Assembly (NCBI GenBank): GCA_948470475.1
Contig: OX419335.1
Location: 43,922,525 to 43,986,524 of the forward strand
Direction: 5' to 3'
DNA length: 64,000 bases
Source: Galaxea fascicularis
Taxonomy: Eukaryota > Cnidaria > Anthozoa > Scleractinia > Euphylliidae
A program made the translations under genes and the position numbers. The notes under the pieces are model-generated. The model was not told the DNA's origin. It saw only the letters and a program-made list of their open reading frames with translations, and did not search any database. Position 1 is the first letter of the stretch. Each line of letters begins with the position of its first letter. Below, one piece after another: positions 10,316-21,339 of this stretch.

Positions 10316-11612
10316 AACACAAGACAAGACAAGACAAGACAAGACAACTTTATTATATTTTAAACGGAATATAGTAAAAACAGACCTGGCACCGCAGGTA
10401 GCGCAAGCTAATCGAGGCGGGCCAGGAAAAAATAAATATAAAAGAAAACTGCTAACCTTTGTTTAAAGGAAAAAGAAACGTATTACAGAAAAGGTAAAAC
10501 GGAAGAACTACTTAAGAGAAACTCGTGTTGCATTAGTTCATTAAGTCTACATAGCAAATTCGAAGTATCTGGGACAAAACAGGATCGGAAAATAAGGATG
10601 TACAGCTATGAAAAGTAGAAATTAACTTTCGATATGATAGATTCTAGATCTCCATAAGAATCTTCATTTTCCAGTATATTTAACAAAATCATTTGTATCT
10701 TCTTCTTAAAAGTAGCTTTAGGGAGTGCCCTTAACCTAGTTGGTATCTCATTCCACAGTTTTGCACCAATTCTTGACAAGGACTTCCTCTAAATTTTAGT
10801 ATTTGATTTCTGGGTATAGAAATTCTTAGAGACCGAAGCTCGTGTATTGTAAGAATGGATTTTCGCAGTAGGAACAAACTGCAGGTCCTTCAGGTTTGAC
10901 GGCACAAGGTCATTACTTACATCATGCAATGTTTCGGCTAGTAATTTGTAGTGCAAAAAATTTATAGGTAAAATATGAGCATTCAAGAATAAAGGAATTG
11001 CGTGATCACGTCTATCGGAGAAATAAATAAAACGAAGGGCACGTTTTTGGAGAACTAAGAGCTTATTTAAATGAGTTTTGCTGGCTTGGCCCCACACAAT
11101 TAAACCGTAACGCAAATAAGGAGCAATAAGGGAATTGTAAATATTAACAAGTGTATTATGTGGAACAAAGTGTCTTAGTTTTGACAGCAGTCCTATGGTT
11201 TTGCTAATTTTCAAGGCAATAGAATCGACATGATTCTTCCACGAAAGTTTATAGTCTATGAAGACTCCCAGATATTTAACATATTCTTTATATTCCAAAT
11301 GCGTCAGCGTGTTTGTTTGGTGATCAAGGATACGAATCTCCGGAGCAAAGGGAAGACGTTTCTGATACGGGCGGAATATAACAAAATTTGATTTGTTTAA
11401 GTTCAGTGTTAATTTGTTCGATGTTAACCACTGAAATACATTGTTCAATTCACAATTCATGACATTTTCAAGGGGCTTCAAATTTTTATGCGAGTAGAGA
11501 ATATTGGTGTCGTCGGCAAACAGATAAAAGTTAAGTTTGTTTGAGCTGGAGTATATATCATTGACGTACAGAAGAAAAAGTAAAGGTCCAAGTACGGAAC
11601 CTTATGTTTTCA
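10316..11612 (-). mobile_element. 5'-truncated LINE (CR1/L2/Jockey-like)
   Basis: The 3' end lies at about 10316, marked by an (ACAAG)n run on the plus strand, i.e. AAAGTTGTCTTGTCTTGTC at the tail of the minus-strand element. The body encodes the second half of reverse transcriptase; homology stops near 11612, typical of 5' truncation. A non-coding 3' region of about 470 bp separates the ORF from the tail. Confidence 0.8.
10789..11592 (-). pseudogene. LINE reverse transcriptase, C-terminal part
   Basis: Reads GSVLGPLLFLLYVNDIY, LYLFADDTNILY-type motif C (FADD present, nt about 11510-11530), KLTLNLNKSNFVIF, YVKYLGVFIDYKLSWKNHV and the AP(Y/L)LRYGLIVWG thumb motif, ending at 10789. The first ATG is at 11481, but in-frame homology extends upstream to a TAA just before GSVLGP, where a functional element would have PQGS. 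The catalytic motif is intact, but the fingers, motif A and the endonuclease are missing. Confidence 0.8.
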
Positions 11613-12217
11613 GTCTTAATTTAGAAGTCCCAGACCATACAGTCGAGCAGTAGAACAGTTTGCTAAATACTAGGGAATTTAGGTTTATTTACAGTACATC
11701 AAATGAAAAGCGTCTGCTGCTGTGACTAATATATACTTTTTCTTCAAGTTAATGTTACATATTTTCTTATTACTGGTAAAAGTAATAAACATGATATTGA
11801 TGAAAACATTTTAGACCCTAGCACTTTATTAATTTGGAAAAGGCAAGTTAGACCACAACTAGACTCCAATAAGGGTCCCAAGGTGCCTTGAAATTACATG
11901 AACCAGAGAAAACGGCGGAAAGAAAAAAAATAGAGCCAAGGATGTAAAAATAAAACAAAACGAACAGAAACAGAAACCAAAAACGGGATGGCTCATAACT
12001 TTGTTTATTATAAAACACTACAGTGCAGTTACGTTGGCCAATTTCGCATCCTTTTGATATATCCAGAGAAGAATGTTTAAAACAGGGTCAACCTCGATTT
12101 TCGACCAGTTGATACACTTTCGAGGTCCGGAGGAGCAAAACAAGAACGGGGATTTCTGGGGAAATGAGATTTTGGCCACATATATTGAGAAAAACAAACA
12201 GGAATGTTTCCCCGTTC
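11613..12217. other. Intergenic, nothing recognised
   Basis: A-rich, with no clear ORF or repeat. The last bases, GTTC (12214-12217), form the left half of the Gypsy target duplication. Confidence 0.5.
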
Positions 12218-12345
12218 TGTTATCCGTCACGCGTCACGTTTGTCACCCATCGTGCATAGCAGGCGTAATCCTTCTAGTGTACTCCCGCCATTAAATATGT
12301 GCTTTTGACTTCATGGATTGTACTAGCTATTTGTGGCTTATTACA
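12218..12345 (+). repeat. Left LTR (128 bp)
   Basis: Begins TGTTATCCGTCACGCGTCAC and ends GGCTTATTACA. It matches 16903-17030 except at three positions. Confidence 0.93.
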
Positions 12346-12360
12346 TGGTGTCAGAACTAT
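12346..12360 (+). promoter_or_regulatory. Primer binding site of the Gypsy element
   Basis: TGGTGTCAGAACTAT starts immediately after the LTR, where the tRNA primer site is expected. The TGGTGTCAGAA form is seen in other Gypsy elements; the tRNA was not assigned. Confidence 0.65.
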
Positions 12361-12450
12361 AGTAACTCTCGCCTCCGTGGGACTATCTCGACCGCTCCTG
12401 TTTTACGGTATTTTCTCACCTCGTTATTACTGCTTTCGCCTCTCATTACC

Positions 12451-15400
12451 ATGGGAAAGGACAGGCCTGTCTTTGATGCCGCGTCCGAGGATCGCCGCCG
12501 TGCGTTCAAGTTCTTCATAGCAAACTTTCGTGACTTTTGTATCATGGAAGACTATGTTGACCCAACTAAACTCGTTGACAGCAACGATTATTGGATTGCT
12601 ACGAAAAGACCAAAGGTTATGGCCGCTCTTAGACGAGCGTTTCCTCCAGCAGAATGGGACGTGGTGACCATCACAATCGACGCTCAAATTGCGGCCGACG
12701 ACAAAGGCCACCCTGCCAGATGGCTATCCCAACTATCGCAACATTACCTCGGTGAGGAGCCTATAATTCAAAGCACCCATAATTTTCTTCGTCTGCTCAA
12801 ACAGGAACCTGGCATGAGCATCCAAGAGTGGCACACACTCGTACGTCTCGAATACCAGAAATGTAGTTTTCCCACAGAAGTGGATGATCGCCTACAAAGA
12901 GATATTTTCATCATTGGATTAAATGAAACCTTTAAGACATTTCGCAGCGACATCATTTCACGTGAAAACTTTTCAACTCTCACCTTTTCGCAGGTTATTT
13001 CTAAGGCTCATGACTTTGAGGCTGGGCTCAAAACAGAATCAGCCATCAGCAAACAGCACCTGGAAGAAATGGTTCATAAAGTTGCCACGGATGTCAACAA
13101 AACATCACACCGCTCATCCCGACGTCATTCTTCTGCTCAGCCTGGCTTGCCTCACCTTTCCTGTTGCCAGTGGTGTGGGGGGACTCCACATTCAGCTTGG
13201 CGGGACTGCCCTGCAACAAATGCTATTTGCCGTGGGTGTGGCAAAAGGGGTCATTGGCAGCAAGTATGTCGCTCCTCCTCTTCAGCGAATAATGTATCAC
13301 AATCACTGGAAGCTCAAATGCTCGACTCACAGTCTGCATGTGTCATCTCTCATGAGGTCCTTCATGTGAATTCTGCACCTAAAGGGCTATTTGTTGACCT
13401 AGACTTAGGCTCAACACCATTGTCATCTTCCAATCGTCACCAACTTCGCTTCCAAGTTGACTCGGGATGTTCTTGCAACACCATCCATGCTAGTGATCTC
13501 CAGCAATTGCCACAAGCTAAGATTGAGCCTTCCACGGTCCGCCTCCTTGATTATTCCAAGAATATTATTCCCACGCAGGGACAAACGACATTACATTGTA
13601 CCCATCATGGCAAGTCTTATGACTTAGTGACCCAGGTCATCACAGCTCCGACCTATTATGCTCCCTTACTGGGTCTCTCAGACAGCACGCGTATGGGAAT
13701 ACTCAATTATGAAGTAGACACTATACAACAACTTGAGGTAACACCAGGACCCACTCTACCACCTCTTGGTGAGTTGACACTTAACTCTATTAGACTAGCT
13801 TACCCTGACTTGTTTGAAGGCTTGGGTGAACTGGGAGATCCCTACTCGTTTACCCTCAACCCTAGTGTCAGACCTATTCAAGCTGCACCTCACCGCTACG
13901 CCACTCCTAAACTTCCAATCATTAAGGAAGCATTAGACAAGTTGGTAGACTCAGGTCAACTGATCCGTGTTAATGAACCAACTCCTTGGATCTCAAATAT
14001 GGTGGTTCGTGAGCGTCCAGCTTCAGCCACAAAACCTGCCAAGGTTCGTATTTGCTTAGACCCCTCGCAAACTATCAACAAAGCCATTATCAGGCCTGTC
14101 TATCCCATTCCCACCCTAGAGAAAAACATTCACCACTTACATCAAGCCAGAGTTTTCTCTACATTTGACATCAAGGACGCCTTCCAAACCATTAAATTAA
14201 CTGATGAATCTTCTGGGCTCACTACAATGCGTACTCCCTGGGGTCGGTACCGTTGGACTCGTCTCCCTTTTGGAATTAGCTCTGCTCCTGAGGAGTTTCA
14301 GCGCAGACTCCATGATGTTCTTTGTGGCATTCAGGGGGTCATTAACATTGCAGACGATACTACTGTGGTTGGTCGTGGTGCATCGTTAGCTGAGGCTCTG
14401 GTTGATCACGACCGCACTGTATTGAAACTCTTGGAGCGTCTTTCAGAGTACAATCTGAGACTTAACCCAGAGAAGGTCAAATTCAAGACAGACACCGTTC
14501 CGTTCATGGGCCATGTCCTCACTCCCGAGGGTCTCAAGCCTAGTGCTGAGATTGTTTCTGCCATCCTTGCCATGCCCCGTCCGAAAGACAAGGCTGCTAC
14601 TCGCCGCTTCATAGGGACTGTTAATTACCTCTCCAAGTTCTGCCCTCACCTCAGTGAAGTTGTTCGTCCATTACGTGAGCTCACTCATATTAAGCAAGCT
14701 TTCATATGGGCTGACCAGCACACAGAAGCATTTACTAAAGCGAAAGAGCTGGTTGCCAAAGCTCCATGTCTGCGTTATTTTGATGTCAACTCCCCCGTAG
14801 TGCTTCAAGTTGATGCTTCAGAATATGGCTTAGGTGCTGCCCTACTCCAGCCCACCTCTTCATCTTCCAACTCAAGTGATCTTCAATGGCAACCAGTCGC
14901 TTTTAGCTCCAGCTCTCTCACTCCTACCGAGCAGCGCTATGCTCAAATTGAAAAAGAAGCACTCGCTATTGTCCATGGTTTCCACAAATTTGACCAGTTT
15001 CTCTTTGGCAAATCCAACATTACTGTCCAGAGTGATCATAAACCACTTGAAATTATTTCCAAGAAACCTCTGGCCTCTGCACCTCGTCGCCTACAAAGCA
15101 TGATGCCTTCTCTCCAACGCTACTCGTTTCGGGTCGAATATCACAAGGGTTCATCTCTGCACATAGCTGGCACGCTCTCGCGTGCAACCCTACCCATGAC
15201 ATCGCACAAGCAATTGCATGATGAGTTGGTGTACCGTACAGAGTTAGAATCTGAATCTCCTGACCTGTCTGGCTTTCAGGATGCCACCTTACAGGACATC
15301 AGAGCTGCCTCAAGCACAGACCCAGAGTTCATGGCTCTTCACTCTCTCATTGAGTCAGGTTGGCCAAATGACAAGGCAGCTGTTCCTGCCAATGTGCAAC

Positions 15401-15711
15401 CATACTGGCTTATTCGTCACGACTTAACTCAACATGAAGGCTTGTTATTCAAGCAAAACCGTGTGATTATACCCCTGTCTGTCCGTCCGAAGATTCTGCA
15501 CAAGCTTCATGCTGCTCATCGGGGAACTGAGTTCACTCTCCGTCACGCTCGCAGTTGTGTGTTTTGGCCTCATATTAATGATCAGATCACTGAAATGTGT
15601 AAAAATTGTCTTACCTGTGCTCAGTATGCTCATCAGCATGCTTGGGAACCATTGAAGCCTTACCCTGTTCCCACTTTACCCTGGCAATTAGTCTCCCAAG
15701 ATCTTTTTTAA
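12451..15711 (+). CDS. Gypsy Gag-Pol polyprotein, ended by an internal stop
   Basis: Single frame. The ATG at 12451 (MGKDRPVFDA) is preferred; an earlier ATG at 12313 lies inside the LTR. Gag runs to about residue 280, with zinc knuckles CQWCGGTPHSAWRDC and CRGCGKRGHWQQVC near residues 240-275. Protease has FQVDSG (about 336). RT has FSTFDIKDAF, RLPFGISSAP and the catalytic ADD of NIADDTTV (about 633). RNase H contains VLQVDASEYGLGAAL and YAQIEKEALAIVHG. The integrase H2C2 zinc finger (HAAHRGTEF to CKNCLTC) follows. TAA at 15709 then interrupts the frame after SQDLF; integrase homology resumes in the same frame at 15721, so this is a nonsense mutation within integrase. Confidence 0.9.
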   Translation: MGKDRPVFDAASEDRRRAFKFFIANFRDFCIMEDYVDPTKLVDSNDYWIATKRPKVMAALRRAFPPAEWDVVTITIDAQIAADDKGHPARWLSQLSQHYLGEEPIIQSTHNFLRLLKQEPGMSIQEWHTLVRLEYQKCSFPTEVDDRLQRDIFIIGLNETFKTFRSDIISRENFSTLTFSQVISKAHDFEAGLKTESAISKQHLEEMVHKVATDVNKTSHRSSRRHSSAQPGLPHLSCCQWCGGTPHSAWRDCPATNAICRGCGKRGHWQQVCRSSSSANNVSQSLEAQMLDSQSACVISHEVLHVNSAPKGLFVDLDLGSTPLSSSNRHQLRFQVDSGCSCNTIHASDLQQLPQAKIEPSTVRLLDYSKNIIPTQGQTTLHCTHHGKSYDLVTQVITAPTYYAPLLGLSDSTRMGILNYEVDTIQQLEVTPGPTLPPLGELTLNSIRLAYPDLFEGLGELGDPYSFTLNPSVRPIQAAPHRYATPKLPIIKEALDKLVDSGQLIRVNEPTPWISNMVVRERPASATKPAKVRICLDPSQTINKAIIRPVYPIPTLEKNIHHLHQARVFSTFDIKDAFQTIKLTDESSGLTTMRTPWGRYRWTRLPFGISSAPEEFQRRLHDVLCGIQGVINIADDTTVVGRGASLAEALVDHDRTVLKLLERLSEYNLRLNPEKVKFKTDTVPFMGHVLTPEGLKPSAEIVSAILAMPRPKDKAATRRFIGTVNYLSKFCPHLSEVVRPLRELTHIKQAFIWADQHTEAFTKAKELVAKAPCLRYFDVNSPVVLQVDASEYGLGAALLQPTSSSSNSSDLQWQPVAFSSSSLTPTEQRYAQIEKEALAIVHGFHKFDQFLFGKSNITVQSDHKPLEIISKKPLASAPRRLQSMMPSLQRYSFRVEYHKGSSLHIAGTLSRATLPMTSHKQLHDELVYRTELESESPDLSGFQDATLQDIRAASSTDPEFMALHSLIESGWPNDKAAVPANVQPYWLIRHDLTQHEGLLFKQNRVIIPLSVRPKILHKLHAAHRGTEFTLRHARSCVFWPHINDQITEMCKNCLTCAQYAHQHAWEPLKPYPVPTLPWQLVSQDLF

Positions 15712-16681
15712 CTCAATGGCATGGCATACTTAGTTACAGTGGATCATTACAGTGACTACTATGAACTTGATCGGCTTCCCAGCATTCAGTCCTCTGCTGT
15801 CGTTCAAGCAACCAAGCAGCATTTTGGCCGCCATGGAATTCCCCACACGTTAATAACTGACAACGGACCTCAATTTACCTCGGACTTGTTCAAGGCATTC
15901 GCCACAAAATATGGATTTAATCACATCACCTCCTCACCTTATTGGTCTCAGTCCAATGGTCGCGCTGAGGCAGCAGTAAAATCAGCCAAACACATGACAG
16001 GACAGTGTTGTTGCGGAGCAGGTCCATCGCAAACTCCAGTAAAAACAAGCGTATGACAAGCATGCTTTGCCATCATTACCTGAACTCCCACATGCACCTG
16101 GAAGCTATGTTTATGTCAAACCTCCTCCATCAACCCCGACTAAAGCTTGGATCCCTGGAAGGATTGTTGGCTCTTCCGGCCCACGCTCCTACTTCATTCA
16201 GACTGGCAATAAACAACTTAGGCGTAATCGGGTACAAGTTCAGCTGGCCCCACCTCAGAATTCCAGTACTTTACCCCCTAAGAATCACACAAACCTGACA
16301 TTGTCCGAGAAACTTCGCTCAAATTTGTCAACAGCCACTTCAGCGTTCCCTTGTCCTCAATTGAGACTAGGGGAAAGTCCACTGCCAAAATTTGTCACGC
16401 CGGATGCCAACAGCACCACTAGGTTAGCACCAGAGATCCCACCAGCTGCATCACTTCCTTCTCCTGCATCGTCAACAGAAGAGACCACAACAACGGCACC
16501 ACACACACCTCCTGCCCTTCAGGCTCATGTGCCTTCATTACCAGCTAGGACGCTCTCCCCACCTTGTCCTGCTAACCCGCTATCTCCCTTCTCCCCACCA
16601 CCAGAACCAACTAGCGCACCCACAAGAACTGTTACCCGAAGTGGTCGGGTTATTCGTCTTCCTGCCCGTTACTCGGACTAG
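15712..16681 (+). pseudogene. Gypsy integrase core and C-terminus, disrupted
   Basis: Up to 16056 the frame continues that of Gag-Pol: catalytic D in VTVDHYSDYYE, D in LITDNGPQFTS and E in NGRAEAAVKS. A deletion after AVKSAKHM then shifts the frame, and the C-terminal part (DSVVAEQVHRKLQ, then YDKHA and KAWIPGRIVGSSG) is in another frame and carries a TAA in this copy. The tail ends with the typical TVTRSGRVIRLPARYSD at 16681. Catalytic residues survive, but the protein cannot be made intact. Confidence 0.8.
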
Positions 16682-16892
16682 AGAGTCTTTCCCAACATTA
16701 TTCTGTTTCTGTTGCAGGTGAACTCTATCCTAAACTGTAGAGTTTTGCAGTACTCCTTGGAGAAGTGGAACAGTGATATCTCATTTGATGAGACTTTGAA
16801 GAACATTGCTAATGAGACATTTGCGTTTTTGAAACATATTGTTACTGTTATAGAACTTAACGTGATTAGTTTTTTTTTTTGGTTTGTTTAAC

Positions 16893-16902
16893 GGAAAAAG
16901 CG
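16893..16902 (+). promoter_or_regulatory. Polypurine tract
   Basis: GGAAAAAGCG directly before the right LTR; the expected plus-strand primer site. Confidence 0.6.
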
Positions 16903-17030
16903 TGTTATCCGTCACGCGTCACGTATGTCACCCATCGTGCATAGCAGGCGTAATCCTTCTAGTGTACTCCCGCCATTAAACATGTGCTTTTGACTTCATG
17001 GATTGTACTCGCTATTTGTGGCTTATTACA
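16903..17030 (+). repeat. Right LTR (128 bp)
   Basis: TGTTATCC to TTATTACA, the same length as the left LTR, followed by the GTTC target duplication. Confidence 0.93.
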
Positions 17031-17640
17031 GTTCCACCACCCCTCCCCCATGAAAAATTTGAAGGCAACGAGTTCACCGAGCTCGGTAACGTTACGAACG
17101 AAATCCGATTCGAAGTCGATTTCCAACCGAGCGCGATCCCCTAGCCAATCCCCTAGCTTCTGACCGCGCGCCATTAGAAAGCAAATCTCGGAATAACCCA
17201 TATGTTTGCAGGCTAGAGGCTGACTGCATGTTCATTGTTCTCGAGATCACACACGTGTACGGTGCAAACAGACGGCTTCTGAGATTTTCTAGCACCCTTC
17301 CATTATTTAGACTGCTGTCCCTTGATGACGGTGTCTGAAATCTTTGGTTGTGCTGTGGTACATTCCTGTTTGCAGGACTACTGTCTCTGAACGATTGTCC
17401 AATCCCCCAGAGCCCGCACCAAGAACGCGACCGTACGATGATTCTTACATTACGTAGCGTTTGTTCCGAGCGCGAAAACTGGGATTTTTATCCGCGTTCG
17501 TTGGTGATGCTCACAAACTGATCACAAGACGATTATTTCGAAACTAGGACGACAACGAAGTTTCCAGAACGTTTCAAAACTAAATAAGGGTCACGGTAAC
17601 ATCGGTAAGTTCCGAATAGAAATTACCATTGATAATTGAC
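17031..17640. other. Gypsy 3' flank, runs into the assembly gap
   Basis: Non-coding unique DNA that is repeated almost exactly at 20258-20876, after the partial second element. No gene recognised. Confidence 0.7.
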
Positions 17641-17840
17641 NNNNNNNNNNNNNNNNNNNNNNNNNNNNNNNNNNNNNNNNNNNNNNNNNNNNNNNNNNNN
17701 NNNNNNNNNNNNNNNNNNNNNNNNNNNNNNNNNNNNNNNNNNNNNNNNNNNNNNNNNNNNNNNNNNNNNNNNNNNNNNNNNNNNNNNNNNNNNNNNNNNN
17801 NNNNNNNNNNNNNNNNNNNNNNNNNNNNNNNNNNNNNNNN
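17641..17840. other. Assembly gap (200 N)
   Basis: Run of 200 N. ORFs that cross it are meaningless. Confidence 0.99.
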
Positions 17841-18938
17841 GGGACTGTTAATTACCTCTCCAAGTTCTGCCCTCACCTCAGTGAAGTTGTTCGTCCATTA
17901 CGTGACCTCACTCATATTAAGCAAGCTTTCATATGGGCTGACCAGCACACAGAAGCATTTACTAAAGCGAAAGAGCTGGTTGCCAAAGCTCCATGTCTGC
18001 GTTATTTTGATGTCAACTCCCCCGTAGTGCTTCAAGTTGATGCTTCAGAATATGGCTTAGGTGCTGCCCTACTCCAGCCCACCTCTTCTTCTTCCAACTC
18101 AAGTGATCTTCAATGGCAACCAGTCGCTTTTAGCTCCAGCTCTCTCACTCCTACCGAGCAGCGCTATGCTCAAATTGAAAAAGAAGCACTCGCTATTGTC
18201 CATGGTTTCCACAAATTTGACCAGTTTCTCTTTGGCAAATCCAACATTACTGTCCAGAGTGATCATAAACCACTTGAAATTATTTCCAAGAAACCTCTGG
18301 CCTCTGCACCTCGTCGCCTACAAAGCATGATGCCTTCTCTCCAACGCTACTCGTTTCGGGTCGAATATCACAAGGGTTCATCTCTGCACATAGCTGGCAC
18401 GCTCTCGCGTGCAACCCTACCCATGACATCGCACAAGCAATTGCATGATGAGTTGGTGTACCGTACAGAGTTAGAATCTGACTGTCTTGTCCTGTCTGGC
18501 TTTCAGGATGCCACCTTACAGGACATCAGAGCTGCCTCAAGCACAGACCCAGAGTTCATGGCTCTTCACTCTCTCATTGAGTCAGGTTGGCCAAATGACA
18601 AGGCAGCTGTTCCTGCCAATGTGCAACCATACTGGCTTATTCGTCACGACTTAACTCAACATGAAGGCTTGTTATTCAAGCAAAACCGTGTGATTATACC
18701 CCTGTCTGTCCGTCCGAAGATTCTGCACAAGCTTCATGCTGCTCATCGGGGAACTGAGTTCACTCTCCGTCACGCTCGCAGTTGTGTGTTTTGGCCTCAT
18801 ATTAATGATCAGATCACTGAAATGTGTAAAAATTGTCTTACCTGTGCTCAGTATGCTCATCAGCATGCTTGGGAGCCATTGAAGCCTTACCCTGTTCCCA
18901 CTTTACCCTGGCAATTAGTCTCCCAAGATCTTTTTTAA
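17841..18938 (+). pseudogene. Gypsy pol fragment (end of RT, RNase H, integrase zinc finger)
   Basis: The frame is open from the gap edge to the same TAA after SQDLF seen in the first copy. It contains RNase H motifs LQVDASEYGLGAAL and QSDHKPLE and the integrase H2C2 finger. The missing 5' part is a consequence of the gap rather than of biological truncation. Confidence 0.85.
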
Positions 18939-19908
18939 CTCAATGGCATGGCATACTTAGTTACAGTGGATCATTACAGTGACTACTATGAACTTGATCG
19001 GCTTCCCAGCATTCAGTCCTCTGCTGTCGTTCAAGCAACCAAGCAGCATTTTGGCCGCCATGGAATTCCCCACACGTTAATAACTGACAACGGACCTCAA
19101 TTTACCTCGGACTTGTTCAAGGCATTCGCCACAAAATATGGATTTAATCACATCACCTCCTCACCTTATTGGTCTCAGTCCAATGGTCGCGCTGAGGCAG
19201 CAGTAAAATCAGCCAAACACATGACAGGACAGTGTTGTTGCGGAGCAGGTCCATCGCAAACTCCAGCAAAAACTAGCGTATGACAAGCATGCTGGGCCAT
19301 CATTACCTGAACTCCCACATGCACCTGGAAGCTATGTTTATGTCAAACCTCCTCCATCAACCCCGACTAAAGCTTGGATCCCTGGAAGGATTGTTGGCTC
19401 TTCCGGCCCACGCTCCTACTTCATTCAGACTGGCAATAAACAACTTAGGCGTAATCGGGTACAAGTTCACCTGGCCCCACCTCAGAATTCCAGCACTTTA
19501 CCCCCTAAGAATCACACAAACCTGACATTGTCCGAGAAACTTCGCTCAAATTTGTCAACAGCCACTTCAGCGTTCCCTTGTCCTCAATTGAGACTAGGGG
19601 AAAGTCCACTGCCAAAATTTGTCACGCCGGATGCCAACAGCACCACTAGGTTAGCACCAGAGATCCCACCAGCTGCATCACTTCCTTCTCCTGCATCGTC
19701 AACAGAAGAGACCACAACAACGGCACCACACACACCTCCTGCCCTTCAGGCTCATGTGCCTTCATTACCAGCTAGGACGCTCTCCCCACCTTGTCCTGCT
19801 ACCCCGCCATCTCCCTTCTCCCCACCACCAGAACCAACTAGCGCACCCACAAGAACTGTTACCCGAAGTGGTCGGGTTATTCGTCTTCCTGCCCGTTACT
19901 CGGACTAG
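18939..19908 (+). pseudogene. Gypsy integrase remainder, second copy
   Basis: Same nonsense codon and same frameshifting deletion as at 15712-16681. One difference is informative: after VHRKLQ this copy has CAA where the first copy has the extra TAA, so this copy is less decayed at that codon. The tail again ends RSGRVIRLPARYSD. Confidence 0.8.
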
Positions 19909-20129
19909 AGAGTCTTTCCCAACATTATTCTGTTTCTGTTGCAGGTGAACTCTATCCTAAACTGTAGAGTTTTGCAGTACTCCTTGGAGAAGTGGAACAG
20001 TGATATCTCATTTGACGAGACTTTGAAGAACATTGTTAATGAGACATTTGCGTTTTTGAAACATATTGTTACTGTTATAGAACTTAACGTGATTAGTTTT
20101 TTGTTTTGGTTTGTTTAACGGAAAAAGCG

Positions 20130-20257
20130 TGTTATCCGTCACGCGTCACGTATGTCACCCATCGTGCATAGCAGGCGTAATACTTCTAGTGTACTCCCGC
20201 CATTAAACATGTGCTTTTGACTTCATGGATTGTACTCGCTATTTGTGGCTTATTACA
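20130..20257 (+). repeat. Right LTR of second copy
   Basis: 128 bp, TGTTATCC to TTATTACA, followed by GTTCC and the same flank as the first copy. Confidence 0.93.
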
Positions 20258-21077
20258 GTTCCACCACCCCTCCCCCATGAAAAATTTGAAGGCAACGAGT
20301 TCACCGAGCTCGGTAACGTTACGAACGAAATCCGATTCGAAGTCGATTTCCAACCGAGCGCGATCCCCTAGCCAATCCCCTAGCTTCTGACCGCGCGCCA
20401 TTAGAAAGCAAATCTCGGAATAAGCCATACGGAGAGCCTGTTTGCAAGCTAGAGGCTGACTGCATGTTCATTGTTCTCGAGACCACACACGTGTATGGTG
20501 CAAACAGACGGCTTCTGAGATTTTCTAGCACCCTTCCATTATTTAGACTGCTGTCCCTTGATGACGGTGTCTGAAATCTTTGGTTGTGCTGTGGTACATT
20601 CCTGTTTGCAGGACTACTGTCTCTGAACGATTGTCCAATCCCCCAGAGCCCGCACCAAGAACGCGACCGTACGATGATTCTTACATTACGTAGCGTTTGT
20701 TCCGAGCGCGAAAACTGGAATTTTTATCCGCGTTCGTTGGTGATGCTCACAAACTGATCACAAGACGATTATTTCGAAACTAGGACGACAACGAAGTTTC
20801 CAGAACGTTTCAAAACAAAATAAGGGTCACGGTAACATCGGTAAGTTCCGAATAGAAATTACCATTGATAATTGACTGCTGATACGATGCTACCATGCCG
20901 AGCTTTGCTCAGGTTCTTGTACTGTGCTGTTAAAGGGCCCACGTGGTGCTCAACGAGCTAAACTCAGTTTTACCGACGTGCTTTTTCGTACTGGGAAGAA
21001 AGATTTACAGTTCGCAGCAAGCGTAATTTAATTAAATCATAAAAACGTTGTCAGAAAGCAGGAAAGAAGAGATCGAA

Positions 21078-21299
21078 CAAGAAAAGAGGCTGATTCTAAA
21101 GAGCACTTTAACTGGTATTTTACAGTATGCCAGGAAGATACAAGCTTAGAACAAATACTTCACACATGCAGTCCTTTACATATACATACAAGAAAAGAGG
21201 TTAATTCTAAAGAGCACTTTAACTGGTATTTTACAGTATGCCAGGAAGATACAAGTTTAGAACAAATACTTCACACATGCAGTCCTTTACATATACATA
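21078..21299. repeat. Tandem duplication, 2 x 111 bp
   Basis: 21078-21188 and 21189-21299 are near-identical (GGCTGATTC versus GGTTAATTC, AAGCTTAG versus AAGTTTAG). Confidence 0.9.
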
Positions 21300-21339
21300 C
21301 ATGTACTACCTCCTATTCAATTTTCACTGTAAGTTTCCA

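Larger units (their letters stand above)
12218..17030 (+). mobile_element. Ty3/Gypsy LTR retrotransposon, full length
   Basis: 4813 bp from the TG of the left LTR to the CA of the right LTR, flanked by GTTC on both sides (12214-12217 and 17031-17034). Order: LTR, primer binding site, Gag with two zinc knuckles, protease, RT, RNase H, integrase, polypurine tract, LTR. This PR-RT-RH-IN order defines Ty3/Gypsy. The LTRs differ at three positions over 128 bp (about 2%), so insertion was fairly recent. An in-frame stop and an internal deletion in the integrase region make it non-autonomous. Confidence 0.93.
17841..20876 (+). repeat. Second copy of 14614-17640 (pol, LTR and flank)
   Basis: Starts abruptly in pol at the gap edge and follows 14614-17640 base for base with scattered differences, for example GAATCTCCTGACC versus GACTGTCTTGTCC and about 10 extra bases near 20430. 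The copy includes non-transposon flank to 20876, exactly where the first copy meets the N run. An allelic overlap left in the assembly is the simplest explanation; a true tandem duplication is the alternative. Confidence 0.9.

Noticed and set aside
17580..18027. ORFs spanning the N gap
   Set aside because: They consist mainly of undefined residues.
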